Assembly: GCF_003853705.1 (NCBI RefSeq)
Contig: NZ_QTQI01000004.1
Coordinates: forward strand, 310,001-374,000
Length of the DNA stretch: 64,000 nucleotides
From: Burkholderia sp. Bp8992
GTDB lineage: Bacteria; Pseudomonadota; Gammaproteobacteria; Burkholderiales; Burkholderiaceae
Direction of reading: 5' to 3'
Part shown: piece by piece, positions 46,692 through 55,545 of the stretch
Numbering within the stretch: position 1 is the first letter of the stretch
Layout: each line of letters opens with the position of its first letter
The notes under the pieces: generated by a model
The model's database searches: none
Told to the model about the DNA's origin: nothing
Seen by the model: only the letters and a program-made list of their open reading frames with translations
Program-made: the position numbers and the translations under genes

Positions 46692-46822
46692 CGCCCTTCG
46701 CCACCCGGTTGCCGCCGCAGCGGTCCCGCGGCCCCGACCGAAACCACTGAATCGCTTGAATTGATGAATCTGCCGCACGCCACCCACTGATCGAACGGCG
46801 CCCGGAACCAAGGAGAAACAGC

Positions 46823-47896
46823 ATGCCCCCGCACAATACCGACGACGTCCGCATTCGCGAACTCAAGGAACTGACGCCGCCCGCCCACCTGATCCGCGAA
46901 TTCGCGTGCTCCGAAGCCGCGTCCGAGCTGATCTACAACTCGCGCCAGTCGATGCACCGCATCCTGCACGGGATGGACGACCGGCTGATCGTCGTCATCG
47001 GGCCGTGCTCGATCCATGACACGAAGGCGGCGATCGAGTATGCGGGCCGGCTCGTGAAGGAGCGCGAGCGCTTCAAGGGCGAACTGGAAATCGTGATGCG
47101 CGTGTACTTCGAGAAGCCGCGCACGACGGTCGGCTGGAAGGGCCTCATCAACGATCCGCACCTCGACAACAGCTTCAAGATCAACGAAGGGCTGCGCACC
47201 GCGCGCGAGCTGCTGCTGCAGATCAACGAAATGGGGCTGCCGGCCGCGACCGAATACCTCGACATGATCAGCCCGCAATACATCGCCGACCTGATCTCGT
47301 GGGGCGCGATCGGCGCGCGGACGACCGAGTCGCAGGTGCACCGCGAGCTCGCGTCGGGGCTGTCGTGCCCGGTCGGCTTCAAGAACGGCACCGACGGCAA
47401 CGTGAAGATCGCGGTCGACGCGATCAAGGCCGCATCGCAGCCGCACCATTTCCTGTCGGTGACGAAGGGCGGCCACTCGGCGATCGTGTCGACGGCCGGC
47501 AACGAGGACTGCCACGTGATCCTGCGCGGCGGCAAGACGCCGAACTACGACGCGGACAGCGTGAATGCCGCCTGCGCGGACATCGGCAAGGCCGGCCTCG
47601 CCGCGCGCCTGATGATCGACGCGAGCCACGCGAACAGCTCGAAGAAGCACGAGAACCAGATCCCCGTCTGCGCGGACATCGGCCGCCAGATCGCGGCCGG
47701 CGACGAGCGCATCGTCGGCGTGATGATCGAGTCGCACCTCGTCGAGGGCCGCCAGGACCTGAAGGAAGGCTGCGCGCTGACCTACGGCCAGAGCATCACC
47801 GACGCGTGCATCGCGTGGGACGACAGCGTGAAGGTGCTCGAAGGCCTCGCGGAATCGGTCAAGGCACGCCGCGTCGCGCGCGGCAGCGGCAACTGA
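46823..47896 (+). CDS. aroG: 3-deoxy-7-phosphoheptulonate synthase (type I DAHP synthase)
   Basis: 357-aa enzyme condensing PEP and erythrose-4-phosphate, the entry to the shikimate pathway. Signatures: RLIVVIGPCSIHDTKAAIEYA (metal Cys), RVYFEKPRTTVGWKGLINDP, IGARTTESQVHRELASGLSCPVGFKNGTDG, and MIDASHANSSKKH. Length and sequence fit the AroF/G/H class; which aromatic amino acid inhibits it cannot be assigned with certainty. AAGGAG precedes ATG 46823. It is transcribed through the attenuator and ends at its own terminator. Confidence 0.95.
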   Translation: MPPHNTDDVRIRELKELTPPAHLIREFACSEAASELIYNSRQSMHRILHGMDDRLIVVIGPCSIHDTKAAIEYAGRLVKERERFKGELEIVMRVYFEKPRTTVGWKGLINDPHLDNSFKINEGLRTARELLLQINEMGLPAATEYLDMISPQYIADLISWGAIGARTTESQVHRELASGLSCPVGFKNGTDGNVKIAVDAIKAASQPHHFLSVTKGGHSAIVSTAGNEDCHVILRGGKTPNYDADSVNAACADIGKAGLAARLMIDASHANSSKKHENQIPVCADIGRQIAAGDERIVGVMIESHLVEGRQDLKEGCALTYGQSITDACIAWDDSVKVLEGLAESVKARRVARGSGN

Positions 47897-47921
47897 TCGT
47901 CTGCCTGCGGCGCAACGAAAC

Positions 47922-47945
47922 AGCCCGGCTCGCGCCGGGCTTTTT
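47922..47945 (+). terminator. Intrinsic terminator of aroG
   Basis: AGCCCGGC (47922-47929), loop TCGC, GCCGGGCT (47934-47941), then T's to 47945. Confidence 0.9.
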
Positions 47946-47973
47946 CATCGACTGCCGATTGCCGGTCGGCACC

Positions 47974-49182
47974 TCATTCGAGCGCGCCTGAACCGAAGAT
48001 CTCGGTATGGATGCGCTCCGGCGCGACGCCGAGCGCGACCAGCGCGTCGCGCTGCGCCTTCATGAACGCGATCGGGCCGCAGATGTAGTAATCGGCGTCC
48101 GGCACCAGCGCGTACTGCTGCACGCGTTCCGGCGTGAGGCGCCCTTCGAGGTCGTGGTCGATGCCGGCGCGATCGTTCGGGCCGACGAGTTCGTACAGCA
48201 CCGTGCGCTTGACGTTCGCATGCCCGCCGACGATATCGTTCAGCCAGTCGCGGAACGCGTGCACCGCGCCCGAACGGCATGCATGGACGAACCGCACTGC
48301 ACGCGGGCTGCCTTCGCCGGCCAACGTCGACGCCATCGACACCATCGGCGTCAGGCCGACCCCGCCGGAGATCAGCACGACCGGCGTCTCGACGCCGCGC
48401 TTCAGCGAGAATTCGCCCATCGGCGCGGTCACCTCGACGATCGCGCCCTCTTCCACGCCGTCGTGCATCAGCGTCGACACCTTGCCGGCCGGGATCGCCT
48501 CCGGCTGGCCGGCCTCGCGCTTCACCGAGATGCGCAGCCACTTGCCGTGCGGTGCATCGGACAGGCTGTACTGGCGCGGCTGGTCGACGCCGAGATCGCC
48601 GACGAAGCGCTTTACCGTGATGTACTGGCCCGGCTCGAAGGTCGGCGCCGCGCCGCCGTCGGCGGGGGTCAGGTAGAACGACGTGATCTCGCCGCTCTCG
48701 CGCACCTTGCGTGCGACCTTGAACGGGCGGAAGCCGCTCCACGCGGCGCCTGCGTACAGGTCGGCCTCGGCGCCGATCAGGATGTGCGCGAGCTGGCCGT
48801 ATGCGACGCGCCATGCCTCGAGCGTGTCGGCGTCGACCGCGTCGCCGAGCACTTCGACGATCGATGCGAGCAGGTTCTCGCCGACGATCGGGTAATGCTC
48901 GGGACGGATGTTCAGGCTCGCGTGCTTGTGCGCGATGTGCGACACGGCCCCGCCCAGTGCACCGAGATTGTCGATGTTCGCCGCGTACGCATAGACGGCC
49001 TTCGCGAGCGTCTCCGGCTGGCTGCCGGTCTTCTGGTGCGTCTGGTTGAACAGGTTCTTCAGTTCCGGATGGCGCGCGAACATGCGCTGGTAGAAGTGCT
49101 TCGTGATCGTCGCGCCATGAACGGCGAGGACAGGGGCAGTGGCCTTCACGCGAGCCATCTGGTCAGCGGTGATGGGGGTCAT
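47974..49182 (-). CDS. hmp: Flavohaemoprotein, nitric oxide dioxygenase
   Basis: 402-aa enzyme that oxidises NO to nitrate with NADPH and O2. Residues 1-140 are a globin domain (proximal His in HIAHKHASLNI, distal-side Tyr/Gln region KHFYQRMF). The FAD domain has PRQYSLSDAP, and the NAD domain has LISGGVGLTPMVSM and the C-terminal YYICGPIAFMKAQRDAL and EIFG. ATG 49182 has GGAGA nearby. An NsrR-like palindrome overlaps its promoter, so NO induction is likely. Confidence 0.96.
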   Translation of the reverse strand: MTPITADQMARVKATAPVLAVHGATITKHFYQRMFARHPELKNLFNQTHQKTGSQPETLAKAVYAYAANIDNLGALGGAVSHIAHKHASLNIRPEHYPIVGENLLASIVEVLGDAVDADTLEAWRVAYGQLAHILIGAEADLYAGAAWSGFRPFKVARKVRESGEITSFYLTPADGGAAPTFEPGQYITVKRFVGDLGVDQPRQYSLSDAPHGKWLRISVKREAGQPEAIPAGKVSTLMHDGVEEGAIVEVTAPMGEFSLKRGVETPVVLISGGVGLTPMVSMASTLAGEGSPRAVRFVHACRSGAVHAFRDWLNDIVGGHANVKRTVLYELVGPNDRAGIDHDLEGRLTPERVQQYALVPDADYYICGPIAFMKAQRDALVALGVAPERIHTEIFGSGALE

Positions 49183-49197
49183 GTTCGTTCTCCGTTA

Positions 49198-49220
49198 AAC
49201 ATGCACACACAATACATGTT
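49198..49220 (-). promoter_or_regulatory. NsrR-like operator overlapping the hmp promoter
   Basis: On the minus strand AACATGTATTG, one base, GTGTGCATGTT form an 11-1-11 imperfect palindrome with outer AACATG/CATGTT arms; TTAAACATG and CATGTTTAA (49195-49203, 49215-49223) are exact reverse complements. It overlaps a -10 TAAACA (49222-49217) placed 17 bases from -35 TTGCCC (49245-49240). Confidence 0.7.
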
Positions 49221-49277
49221 TAAAAAATCAGCATCACCCGGGCAAATTGTCGCAGTGCGCAAACGTGCTGCGACGGG

Positions 49278-49829
49278 CTACCGAACGCGGCCGCGCTCCC
49301 ACAGCACGTCCGCTCCGCCGTCGGCGCGGTTCAGCACGCGCGCCAGCACGAACAGCAGGTCGGACAGCCGGTTCACGTAGCGCCGCGGCGCATCGTTGAG
49401 CGTGTCGTGGCGCCCGAGCGCGACGATCGAGCGCTCGGCACGACGGCACACCGTCCGGCACACGTGCGCGAGCGACGCCGCGCGCGAGCCGGCCGGCAGG
49501 ATGAATTCCTTCAGCGGCGGCAGCGTCGCGTTGTAGTCGGCGAGCCACCGGTCGAGGCGTGCGAGATGCGTGTCGTCGAGTACCGTGTGGCCGGGAATGC
49601 ACAGCTCGCCGCCGAGATCGAACAGGTCGTGCTGGATCGTGACGAGCGCCGTGCGCACGTCGTCCGGCAGCGTCTCGGCGAGCAGCACGCCGAGGTTCGA
49701 ATTCAGTTCGTCGACGTCGCCGATCGCCGCGATCCGCTCGTCGTCCTTGCCGATGCGCCGTCCGTCGCCGAGGCCGGTGGTGCCGTCGTCGCCGGTGCGC
49801 GTGGCGATCTTGCTCAAGCGGTTGCCCAT
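49278..49829 (-). CDS. ATP:cob(I)alamin adenosyltransferase (PduO type)
   Basis: 183-aa PduO-type enzyme that attaches the 5'-deoxyadenosyl group to cobalamin. The N-terminus has SKIATRTGDDGTTGLGDGRR, the ATP-binding signature. Further on are IGDVDELNSNLG and the C-terminal CRRAERSIVALGRHDTLNDAPRRYVNRLSDLLFVLAR. Length fits. It is not near other B12 genes; it is minus-strand between hmp and the divergent FAD oxidase. Confidence 0.93.
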   Translation of the reverse strand: MGNRLSKIATRTGDDGTTGLGDGRRIGKDDERIAAIGDVDELNSNLGVLLAETLPDDVRTALVTIQHDLFDLGGELCIPGHTVLDDTHLARLDRWLADYNATLPPLKEFILPAGSRAASLAHVCRTVCRRAERSIVALGRHDTLNDAPRRYVNRLSDLLFVLARVLNRADGGADVLWERGRVR

Positions 49830-49965
49830 GCGGATGTCCTCTCGTGCGCGGCCGTGATGCGGCCCGGTTGGCTGGAACGCGATTATCGCAGCCCGCGGCG
49901 GCGGGCGCAGCGGACGTTACAGCGTAGAATGGACCGAAAGTTCGACAAGCCGCCAGGAGACATTC

Positions 49966-51375
49966 GTGAATCACCCTGCCCCGCCGGCCACCACGCGCCG
50001 TCCGCTGCCTCCCGCCATGCTCGATGCGCTGCGCGCCGCCTTCGGCGAGCGCGTGTCGACCGCCGACGCGGTCCGCGCGCACCACGGCCGTGACGAATCG
50101 CCTTTCGATCCGCAACTGCCCGACGCCGTCGTGTTCGCGCACAGCACCGACGACGTGCGCGAAGTCGTGTCGCTGTGCTCGCTCTACAGCGTACCGCTGA
50201 TCCCGTACGGCGCGGGCTCGTCGCTCGAAGGCCACCTGCTCGCGGTGCGCGGCGGCGTGTCGCTCGACCTGTCGGAAATGAACCGCGTGCTGTCGATCAA
50301 CGCCGAAGACCTGACCGTGACGGTCGAGCCGGGCATCACGCGCAAGGCGCTCAACGAAGCGCTGCGCGACACCGGCCTGTTCTTCCCGATCGATCCGGGC
50401 GCCGACGCCAGCATCGGCGGGATGAGCGCGACGCGCGCATCGGGCACCAACGCCGTGCGCTACGGCACGATGCGCGAGAACGTGCTCGGCCTGACCGCGG
50501 TGCTCGCCGACGGCCGCATCGTGAAAACCGGCTCGCGCGCGCGCAAGTCGTCGGCCGGCTACGACCTCACGCGCCTGTTCGTCGGCTCCGAAGGCACGCT
50601 CGGCGTGATCACCGAGATCACGCTGCGCCTGCACCCGCTGCCCGAAGCCGTGTCGGCCGCGACCTGCACGTTCCCGACGATGGGCGACGCGGTCCGCACG
50701 GTGATCGAGACGATCCAGATCGGCGTGCCGATCGCGCGCGTCGAATTCGTCGATGCGCTCGCGGTGCGCTCGATCAACCGCCATTCGAACCTGACGCTCA
50801 CCGAAGCGCCGACGCTGTTCTTCGAATTCCACGGCACCGACGCCGGCGTGAAGGAACAGGCCGAACTCGTGCAGGCACTGGCCGGCCAGAACAACGGCCA
50901 GGGCTTCGAATGGGCGACGCGCCCCGAGGACCGTACGCGGCTCTGGGCCGCGCGCCACAACGCGTACTTCGCGATGCTGCAGCTGAAGCCGGGCTGCCGT
51001 GCGGTGACGACCGACGTGTGCGTGCCGATCTCGCAGCTCGCCGCGTGCGTCGAGGAAACCGAGGTCGACCTGCGCGCATCGTCGCTGCCCTGCCCGATCG
51101 TCGGTCATGTCGGCGACGGCAATTTCCACGTCGCGATCCTGATCGACCCCGACAAGCCCGAGGAGCTCGCCGAAGCCGAGCACATCAACGACCGGATCGT
51201 CGCGCGCGCGCTGCGGCTGGGTGGCACCTGCACGGGCGAGCACGGTGTCGGGCTGCACAAGATGCGCTTCCTGCCGAAGGAGCACGGCGACAACGCGATC
51301 GACACGATGCGCGCGATCAAGCTCGCGCTCGATCCGCGCAACCTGATGAATCCGGGCAAGATTTTTACGTGCTGA
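49966..51375 (+). CDS. FAD-linked oxidase, D-lactate/2-hydroxyacid dehydrogenase type
   Basis: 469-aa FAD enzyme of the PCMH/GlcD family. The FAD-binding half has IPYGAGSSLEGHLLAVRGG and PIDPGADASIGGMSATRASGTNAVRYGTM; the C-terminal half ends GHVGDGNFHVAIL and GGTCTGEHGVGLHKMRFLP, as in D-lactate dehydrogenases of the LDHD/Dld2 type. It probably oxidises a D-2-hydroxyacid and passes electrons to the respiratory chain. GTG 49966 has AGGAGA upstream. It lies 38 bp before glcD and is similar to it, so it may be an older duplicate with a related substrate. Confidence 0.85.
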   Translation: MNHPAPPATTRRPLPPAMLDALRAAFGERVSTADAVRAHHGRDESPFDPQLPDAVVFAHSTDDVREVVSLCSLYSVPLIPYGAGSSLEGHLLAVRGGVSLDLSEMNRVLSINAEDLTVTVEPGITRKALNEALRDTGLFFPIDPGADASIGGMSATRASGTNAVRYGTMRENVLGLTAVLADGRIVKTGSRARKSSAGYDLTRLFVGSEGTLGVITEITLRLHPLPEAVSAATCTFPTMGDAVRTVIETIQIGVPIARVEFVDALAVRSINRHSNLTLTEAPTLFFEFHGTDAGVKEQAELVQALAGQNNGQGFEWATRPEDRTRLWAARHNAYFAMLQLKPGCRAVTTDVCVPISQLAACVEETEVDLRASSLPCPIVGHVGDGNFHVAILIDPDKPEELAEAEHINDRIVARALRLGGTCTGEHGVGLHKMRFLPKEHGDNAIDTMRAIKLALDPRNLMNPGKIFTC

Positions 51376-51413
51376 TCCGGCGGCGCGAGCTCGCGCCCCA
51401 CGCAGGAGATCCC

Positions 51414-52907
51414 ATGAACGCTCCCGTCGAACTGTCGAGCGCGGCGCGCGCGCAGCGCCAGCGCGAAGTCGTGCAGGCGCTGATGGCCGTGCTGCCGACG
51501 CACTGCCTGCTGTACCGCGACGAAGACACCGCGCCGTACGAATGCGACGGCCTGTCCGCGTACCGCCGCCTGCCGCTCGCGGTCGCGCTGCCGGAAACCG
51601 AATCGCAGGTGCAGCGGATCGTGCAGATCTGCCGCCGCATGGAAGTGCCGATCGTGCCGCGCGGCGCCGGCACGAGCCTGTCGGGCGGCGCGCTGCCGAT
51701 CGCGCTCGGCGTCGTGCTGTCGCTCGCGCGCTTCACGCGCATCGTCGAAGTCGACCCGTACGCGCGTACGGCAACCGTGCAGCCCGGCGTGCGCAATCTC
51801 GCGATCTCGGAAGCCGCCGCGCCGTACGGCCTGTATTACGCGCCCGATCCGTCGTCTCAGATCGCGTGCACGATCGGCGGCAACGTCGCGGAAAACTCCG
51901 GCGGCGTCCATTGCCTGAAATACGGGCTGACCGTGCACAACGTGATGCGCGTGCGCGCGGTGACGATCGACGGCGAGATCGTCGAATTCGGCTCGCTCGC
52001 GCTCGACGTGCCGGGCCTCGACCTGCTCGCGGTGATGATCGGCAGCGAAGGGATGTTCGCGATCGTCACCGAGGTGACGGTACGCCTGATCCCGAAGCCG
52101 CAGACCGCGCAGCTCGTGATGGCGAGCTTCGACGACGTCGTCAAGGGCGGCGAGGCCGTCGCGGCGATCATCGCGTCGGGCATCATCCCGGCCGGGCTCG
52201 AGATGATGGACAAGCCGGCCACCCAGGCGGTCGAGGCGTTCACGCACGCGGGCTACGACCTCGACGCGAAGGCGATCCTGCTGTGCGAATCGGACGGCAC
52301 GCCGGAAGAAGTCGCCGAGGAGATCGTGCGGATGACGGCCGTGCTGCGCGAACACGGCGCGACGCGCATCCAGGTGTCGCGCAACGAACAGGAGCGGCTG
52401 CGCTACTGGTCGGGCCGCAAGAATGCGTTCCCGGCCGCCGGCCGCATTTCCGCGGATTATTACTGCATGGACGGCACCGTGCCGCGCCGCGCGATCGGCC
52501 CGCTGCTCGCGCGCATCGAACAGCTCGAGACGCGCTACGGGCTGCGCTGCATCAACGTGTTCCATGCGGGCGACGGCAACATGCATCCGCTGATCCTGTA
52601 CAACGCGAACGATCCGGACGAGCTGCACCGCGCCGAGCAGTTCGGCGCGGAAATCCTCGAATGCTGCGTGGAATTCGGCGGCAGCGTGACGGGCGAGCAC
52701 GGCGTCGGCATCGAGAAGCTCAATTCGATGTGCGTCCAGTTCTCGCCGCAGGAGCGCGACGCGTTCTTCGCGGTCAAGCGTGCCTTCGATCCGGCCGGCC
52801 TGCTGAACCCGGACAAGGGCATCCCGACTCGCGCGCGCTGCGCCGAGTACGGTCGCCAGCACGTGCGCGGCGGGCTGCTGCCGCACCCCGACCTGCCGCG
52901 CTTCTGA
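51414..52907 (+). CDS. glcD: Glycolate oxidase subunit GlcD
   Basis: 497-aa FAD catalytic subunit. FAD motif VPRGAGTSLSGGALPIALG; CTIGGNVAENSGGVHCLKYG; then NVFHAGDGNMHPLILY and GGSVTGEHGVGIEKL with the conserved metal-site His residues. ATG 51414 has CAGGAGA upstream. With glcE and glcF it forms the membrane-associated glycolate oxidase that turns glycolate into glyoxylate; a 185-bp gap separates it from glcE. Confidence 0.94.
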   Translation: MNAPVELSSAARAQRQREVVQALMAVLPTHCLLYRDEDTAPYECDGLSAYRRLPLAVALPETESQVQRIVQICRRMEVPIVPRGAGTSLSGGALPIALGVVLSLARFTRIVEVDPYARTATVQPGVRNLAISEAAAPYGLYYAPDPSSQIACTIGGNVAENSGGVHCLKYGLTVHNVMRVRAVTIDGEIVEFGSLALDVPGLDLLAVMIGSEGMFAIVTEVTVRLIPKPQTAQLVMASFDDVVKGGEAVAAIIASGIIPAGLEMMDKPATQAVEAFTHAGYDLDAKAILLCESDGTPEEVAEEIVRMTAVLREHGATRIQVSRNEQERLRYWSGRKNAFPAAGRISADYYCMDGTVPRRAIGPLLARIEQLETRYGLRCINVFHAGDGNMHPLILYNANDPDELHRAEQFGAEILECCVEFGGSVTGEHGVGIEKLNSMCVQFSPQERDAFFAVKRAFDPAGLLNPDKGIPTRARCAEYGRQHVRGGLLPHPDLPRF

Positions 52908-53027
52908 GCGGCGCGCGCGGGCGGCGCTCCGTGCCCGCGGCCGGGCCGTGGCGGTCGGCCGTGCGCGCGCGACCCGTTCGCGCGGCGACGCGGGCATGCG
53001 ATCTGCAATACGGGGCTTAGGGATAGT

Positions 53028-53059
53028 CGCGATGTGGAATCGCGCCACCCCGGTACAAT
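53028..53059 (+). promoter_or_regulatory. Palindrome and TACAAT between glcD and glcE
   Basis: CGCGAT (53028-53033) and ATCGCG (53039-53044) form an inverted repeat around GTGGA, and TACAAT (53054-53059) lies 33 bp before the glcE start. There may be an internal promoter, but no -35 is clear. Confidence 0.35.
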
Positions 53060-53092
53060 CGACCGAACAACAAGCCGAGGCAGCAACCGAAC

Positions 53093-54181
53093 ATGGAAGA
53101 GGACGACATCGTCGCCGGATGGGCCGAGCGCATACGCGCGGCCAGTGCCGACGGCCGGCCGCTGCGAATTCGCGGCGGCGGCACCAAGGACTGGTACGGC
53201 CAGGCGCTCGAGGGCGAAATACTGGACACGCGGGCGTTCCAGGGCGTCGTGTCGTACGACCCGGCGGAACTCGTCGTCACGGTCCGCGCGGGCACGCCGC
53301 TCGCGCAGCTTGAAACCGTCCTCGCCGAGTGCGGCCAGATGCTGCCGTTCGAGCCGCCGCACTTCGGCCGCGCGGCCACCGTCGGCGGCTGCATCGCGGC
53401 CGGCCTCGCGGGCCCGCGCCGCGCCGCCTGCGGCGCCCCGCGCGATTTCGTGCTCGGCGTGACGCTGATGAACGGCCGCGGCGACATGCTGCGCTTCGGC
53501 GGGCAGGTCGTGAAGAACGTCGCCGGTTACGACGTATCGCGGCTGATGGCCGGCGCGCTCGGCACGCTCGGGCTGATGCTCGACCTGTCGATCAAGGTGC
53601 TGCCCATGCCCGTCGCCGAGGTCACGCTGAAGTTCGAGATGACCGCGACCGACGCGGTGCGCAAGCTTAACGAATGGGGCGGCCATCCGCTGCCCGTCAG
53701 CGCAAGCGCCTGGCGCAACGGCACGCTCGTGCTGCGCCTGTCGGGCGCCGAAGCGGCCGTGAAATCCGCGAAGACGCTGCTCGGCGGCGAAGTCGTCGAT
53801 GCGGTCGAAGCCGAGCGCTTCTGGGCCGGCCTGCGCGAGCATACCGACCCGTTCTTCAACGGCATCCCGCCCGGCTATGCGCTGTGGCGCCTGTCGCTGC
53901 CGTCGATCACCGAACCGATGCACCTGCCCGGCACCCAGCTGATGGAATGGGGCGGCGCGCAGCGCTGGTGGATCACCGATGCCGACGCGCAGACCGTGCG
54001 CATGAGCGCGAAGCAGGCCGGCGGCCACGCGACGCTGTTCCGCGCAGGTGACGCGTACGACCGCAGCGCGGGCGTGTTCACGCCGCTTCCCGCCCCGATG
54101 ATGAAAATCCACCGCGGACTGAAGAGCGCGTTCGATCCCGCGCGCATCTTCAACCGCGGCCGGCTCTACCCCGATCTCTGA
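53093..54181 (+). CDS. glcE: Glycolate oxidase subunit GlcE
   Basis: 362-aa second FAD-binding subunit of glycolate oxidase. The PCMH domain shows LRIRGGGTKDWYG, VVTVRAGTPLAQLE, FGRAATVGGCIAAGLAGPRR and KNVAGYDVSRLMAGALGTLG. The C-terminal PMMKIHRGLKSAFDPARIFNRGRLYPDL is typical. The ribosome site before ATG 53093 is weak (GAGG 13 bases away). It ends 7 bp before glcF. Confidence 0.94.
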   Translation: MEEDDIVAGWAERIRAASADGRPLRIRGGGTKDWYGQALEGEILDTRAFQGVVSYDPAELVVTVRAGTPLAQLETVLAECGQMLPFEPPHFGRAATVGGCIAAGLAGPRRAACGAPRDFVLGVTLMNGRGDMLRFGGQVVKNVAGYDVSRLMAGALGTLGLMLDLSIKVLPMPVAEVTLKFEMTATDAVRKLNEWGGHPLPVSASAWRNGTLVLRLSGAEAAVKSAKTLLGGEVVDAVEAERFWAGLREHTDPFFNGIPPGYALWRLSLPSITEPMHLPGTQLMEWGGAQRWWITDADAQTVRMSAKQAGGHATLFRAGDAYDRSAGVFTPLPAPMMKIHRGLKSAFDPARIFNRGRLYPDL

Positions 54182-54188
54182 GGGATCG

Positions 54189-55415
54189 ATGCAAACGAAT
54201 CTCGCCGATTTCATCCGCAACACGCCAGACGGCGACGAGGCCGACGCGATCCTGCGCAAGTGCGTGCACTGCGGGTTCTGTACCGCGACCTGCCCGACCT
54301 ACCAGCTCCTCGGCGACGAACTCGACGGCCCGCGCGGCCGCATCTACCTGATCAAGCAGATGGTCGAAGGCGCGCCCGTCACGCGCAGCACGCAGCAGCA
54401 CCTCGACCGCTGCCTCACGTGCCGCAGCTGCGAGACGACCTGCCCGTCCGGCGTCCAGTACGGCCGGCTCGTCGAGATCGGCCGCAAGCACGTCGAAGCA
54501 CAGGTGCAGCGCCCCGTGCAGCAACGCCTCGTGCGCCGCCTGCTCGCGAGCCTCGTGCCGAATGCGGCGCTGTTCTCGCCCGTGATGCGGCTCGGCCAGC
54601 ACGTGCGGCCGCTGCTGCCGAAGCGGCTGCGCGACAAGGTGCCGCCGCGCACGCGGCTGCTCGAATGGCCGCACCGCACCCACACACGCAAGATGCTGAT
54701 GCTGGGCGGCTGCGTGCAGCCGTCGATGCTGCCCAACATCAACATCGCGACCGCACGCGTGCTCGACGCGCTCGGCATCGAGACGGTCGTCGCGCCCGAC
54801 GCCGGCTGTTGCGGCGCGATCCGCCTGCACCTGAACTATCACGACGAAGCGCTCGACGACGCGCGCCGCAACATCGACGCGTGGTGGCCGCACGTCGAAC
54901 AGGGTGCCGAGGCGATCGTGATGAATGCGTCGGGCTGCGGCGCGACGGTGCTCGAATATGCGCACCTGTTGCGCGACGATCCGGCTTACGCGGAGAAGGC
55001 GCAGCGCATCGTGTCGCTGACGCGCGACATCTCCGACGTGCTGCTCGCGTTCGAGGCCGAACTCGCGACGCTCGCGCGGCGCCGCGCGATCCATACGGTC
55101 GCGTACCACCCGCCGTGCACGCTGCAGCACGGCCAGCAGTCGCGCGGCAAGGTCGAACGGCTGCTCGAGACGCTCGGCATCGACGTGCGGCTGCCGGCCG
55201 ACAGCCATCTGTGCTGCGGCTCGGCCGGCACCTATTCGCTGACGCAGCCGTCGCTGTCGTACCGGTTGCGCAAGCAGAAGCTGCTGAAGCTGCAGGCGCT
55301 CGAGCCGCAGATGATCGTGTCCGGCAACATCGGCTGCATCGCCCACCTGCAGAGCGGCACGCAGATTCCGGTCGCCCACTGGGTCCAGCTCGTCGAGCAT
55401 CTGCTGTACGGCTGA
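54189..55415 (+). CDS. glcF: Glycolate oxidase iron-sulfur subunit GlcF
   Basis: 408-aa electron-transfer subunit. Two 4Fe-4S motifs: CVHCGFCTATCP (near residue 25) and CLTCRSCETTCPSG (near residue 77). Two CCG domains follow: GCVQPSMLPNIN with APDAGCCGAI, and HPPCTLQHGQQSRG with HLCCGSAGTYSL. It completes the GlcDEF set and passes electrons to quinone. Confidence 0.96.
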   Translation: MQTNLADFIRNTPDGDEADAILRKCVHCGFCTATCPTYQLLGDELDGPRGRIYLIKQMVEGAPVTRSTQQHLDRCLTCRSCETTCPSGVQYGRLVEIGRKHVEAQVQRPVQQRLVRRLLASLVPNAALFSPVMRLGQHVRPLLPKRLRDKVPPRTRLLEWPHRTHTRKMLMLGGCVQPSMLPNINIATARVLDALGIETVVAPDAGCCGAIRLHLNYHDEALDDARRNIDAWWPHVEQGAEAIVMNASGCGATVLEYAHLLRDDPAYAEKAQRIVSLTRDISDVLLAFEAELATLARRRAIHTVAYHPPCTLQHGQQSRGKVERLLETLGIDVRLPADSHLCCGSAGTYSLTQPSLSYRLRKQKLLKLQALEPQMIVSGNIGCIAHLQSGTQIPVAHWVQLVEHLLYG

Positions 55416-55454
55416 GCGCTGCTCCCCCAATGACGGGCTGGCGCGCAGCGTCCG

Positions 55455-55460
55455 TATAAT
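55455..55460 (+). promoter_or_regulatory. TATAAT before yggS
   Basis: Consensus -10 in the glcF-yggS gap, with ATGACG (55430-55435) as a weak -35 at 19-bp spacing. Transcription would start near 55467, giving a leader of about 80 bp to ATG 55546. Confidence 0.5.
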
Positions 55461-55545
55461 GAGCGGATCGATGCGGCGCGTGTCGCGGCGCATCGGCTTC
55501 ATGCCCGCTTCCGTGGCTGCTTCCGTGCCTGCTTTCGTGCCCGTC

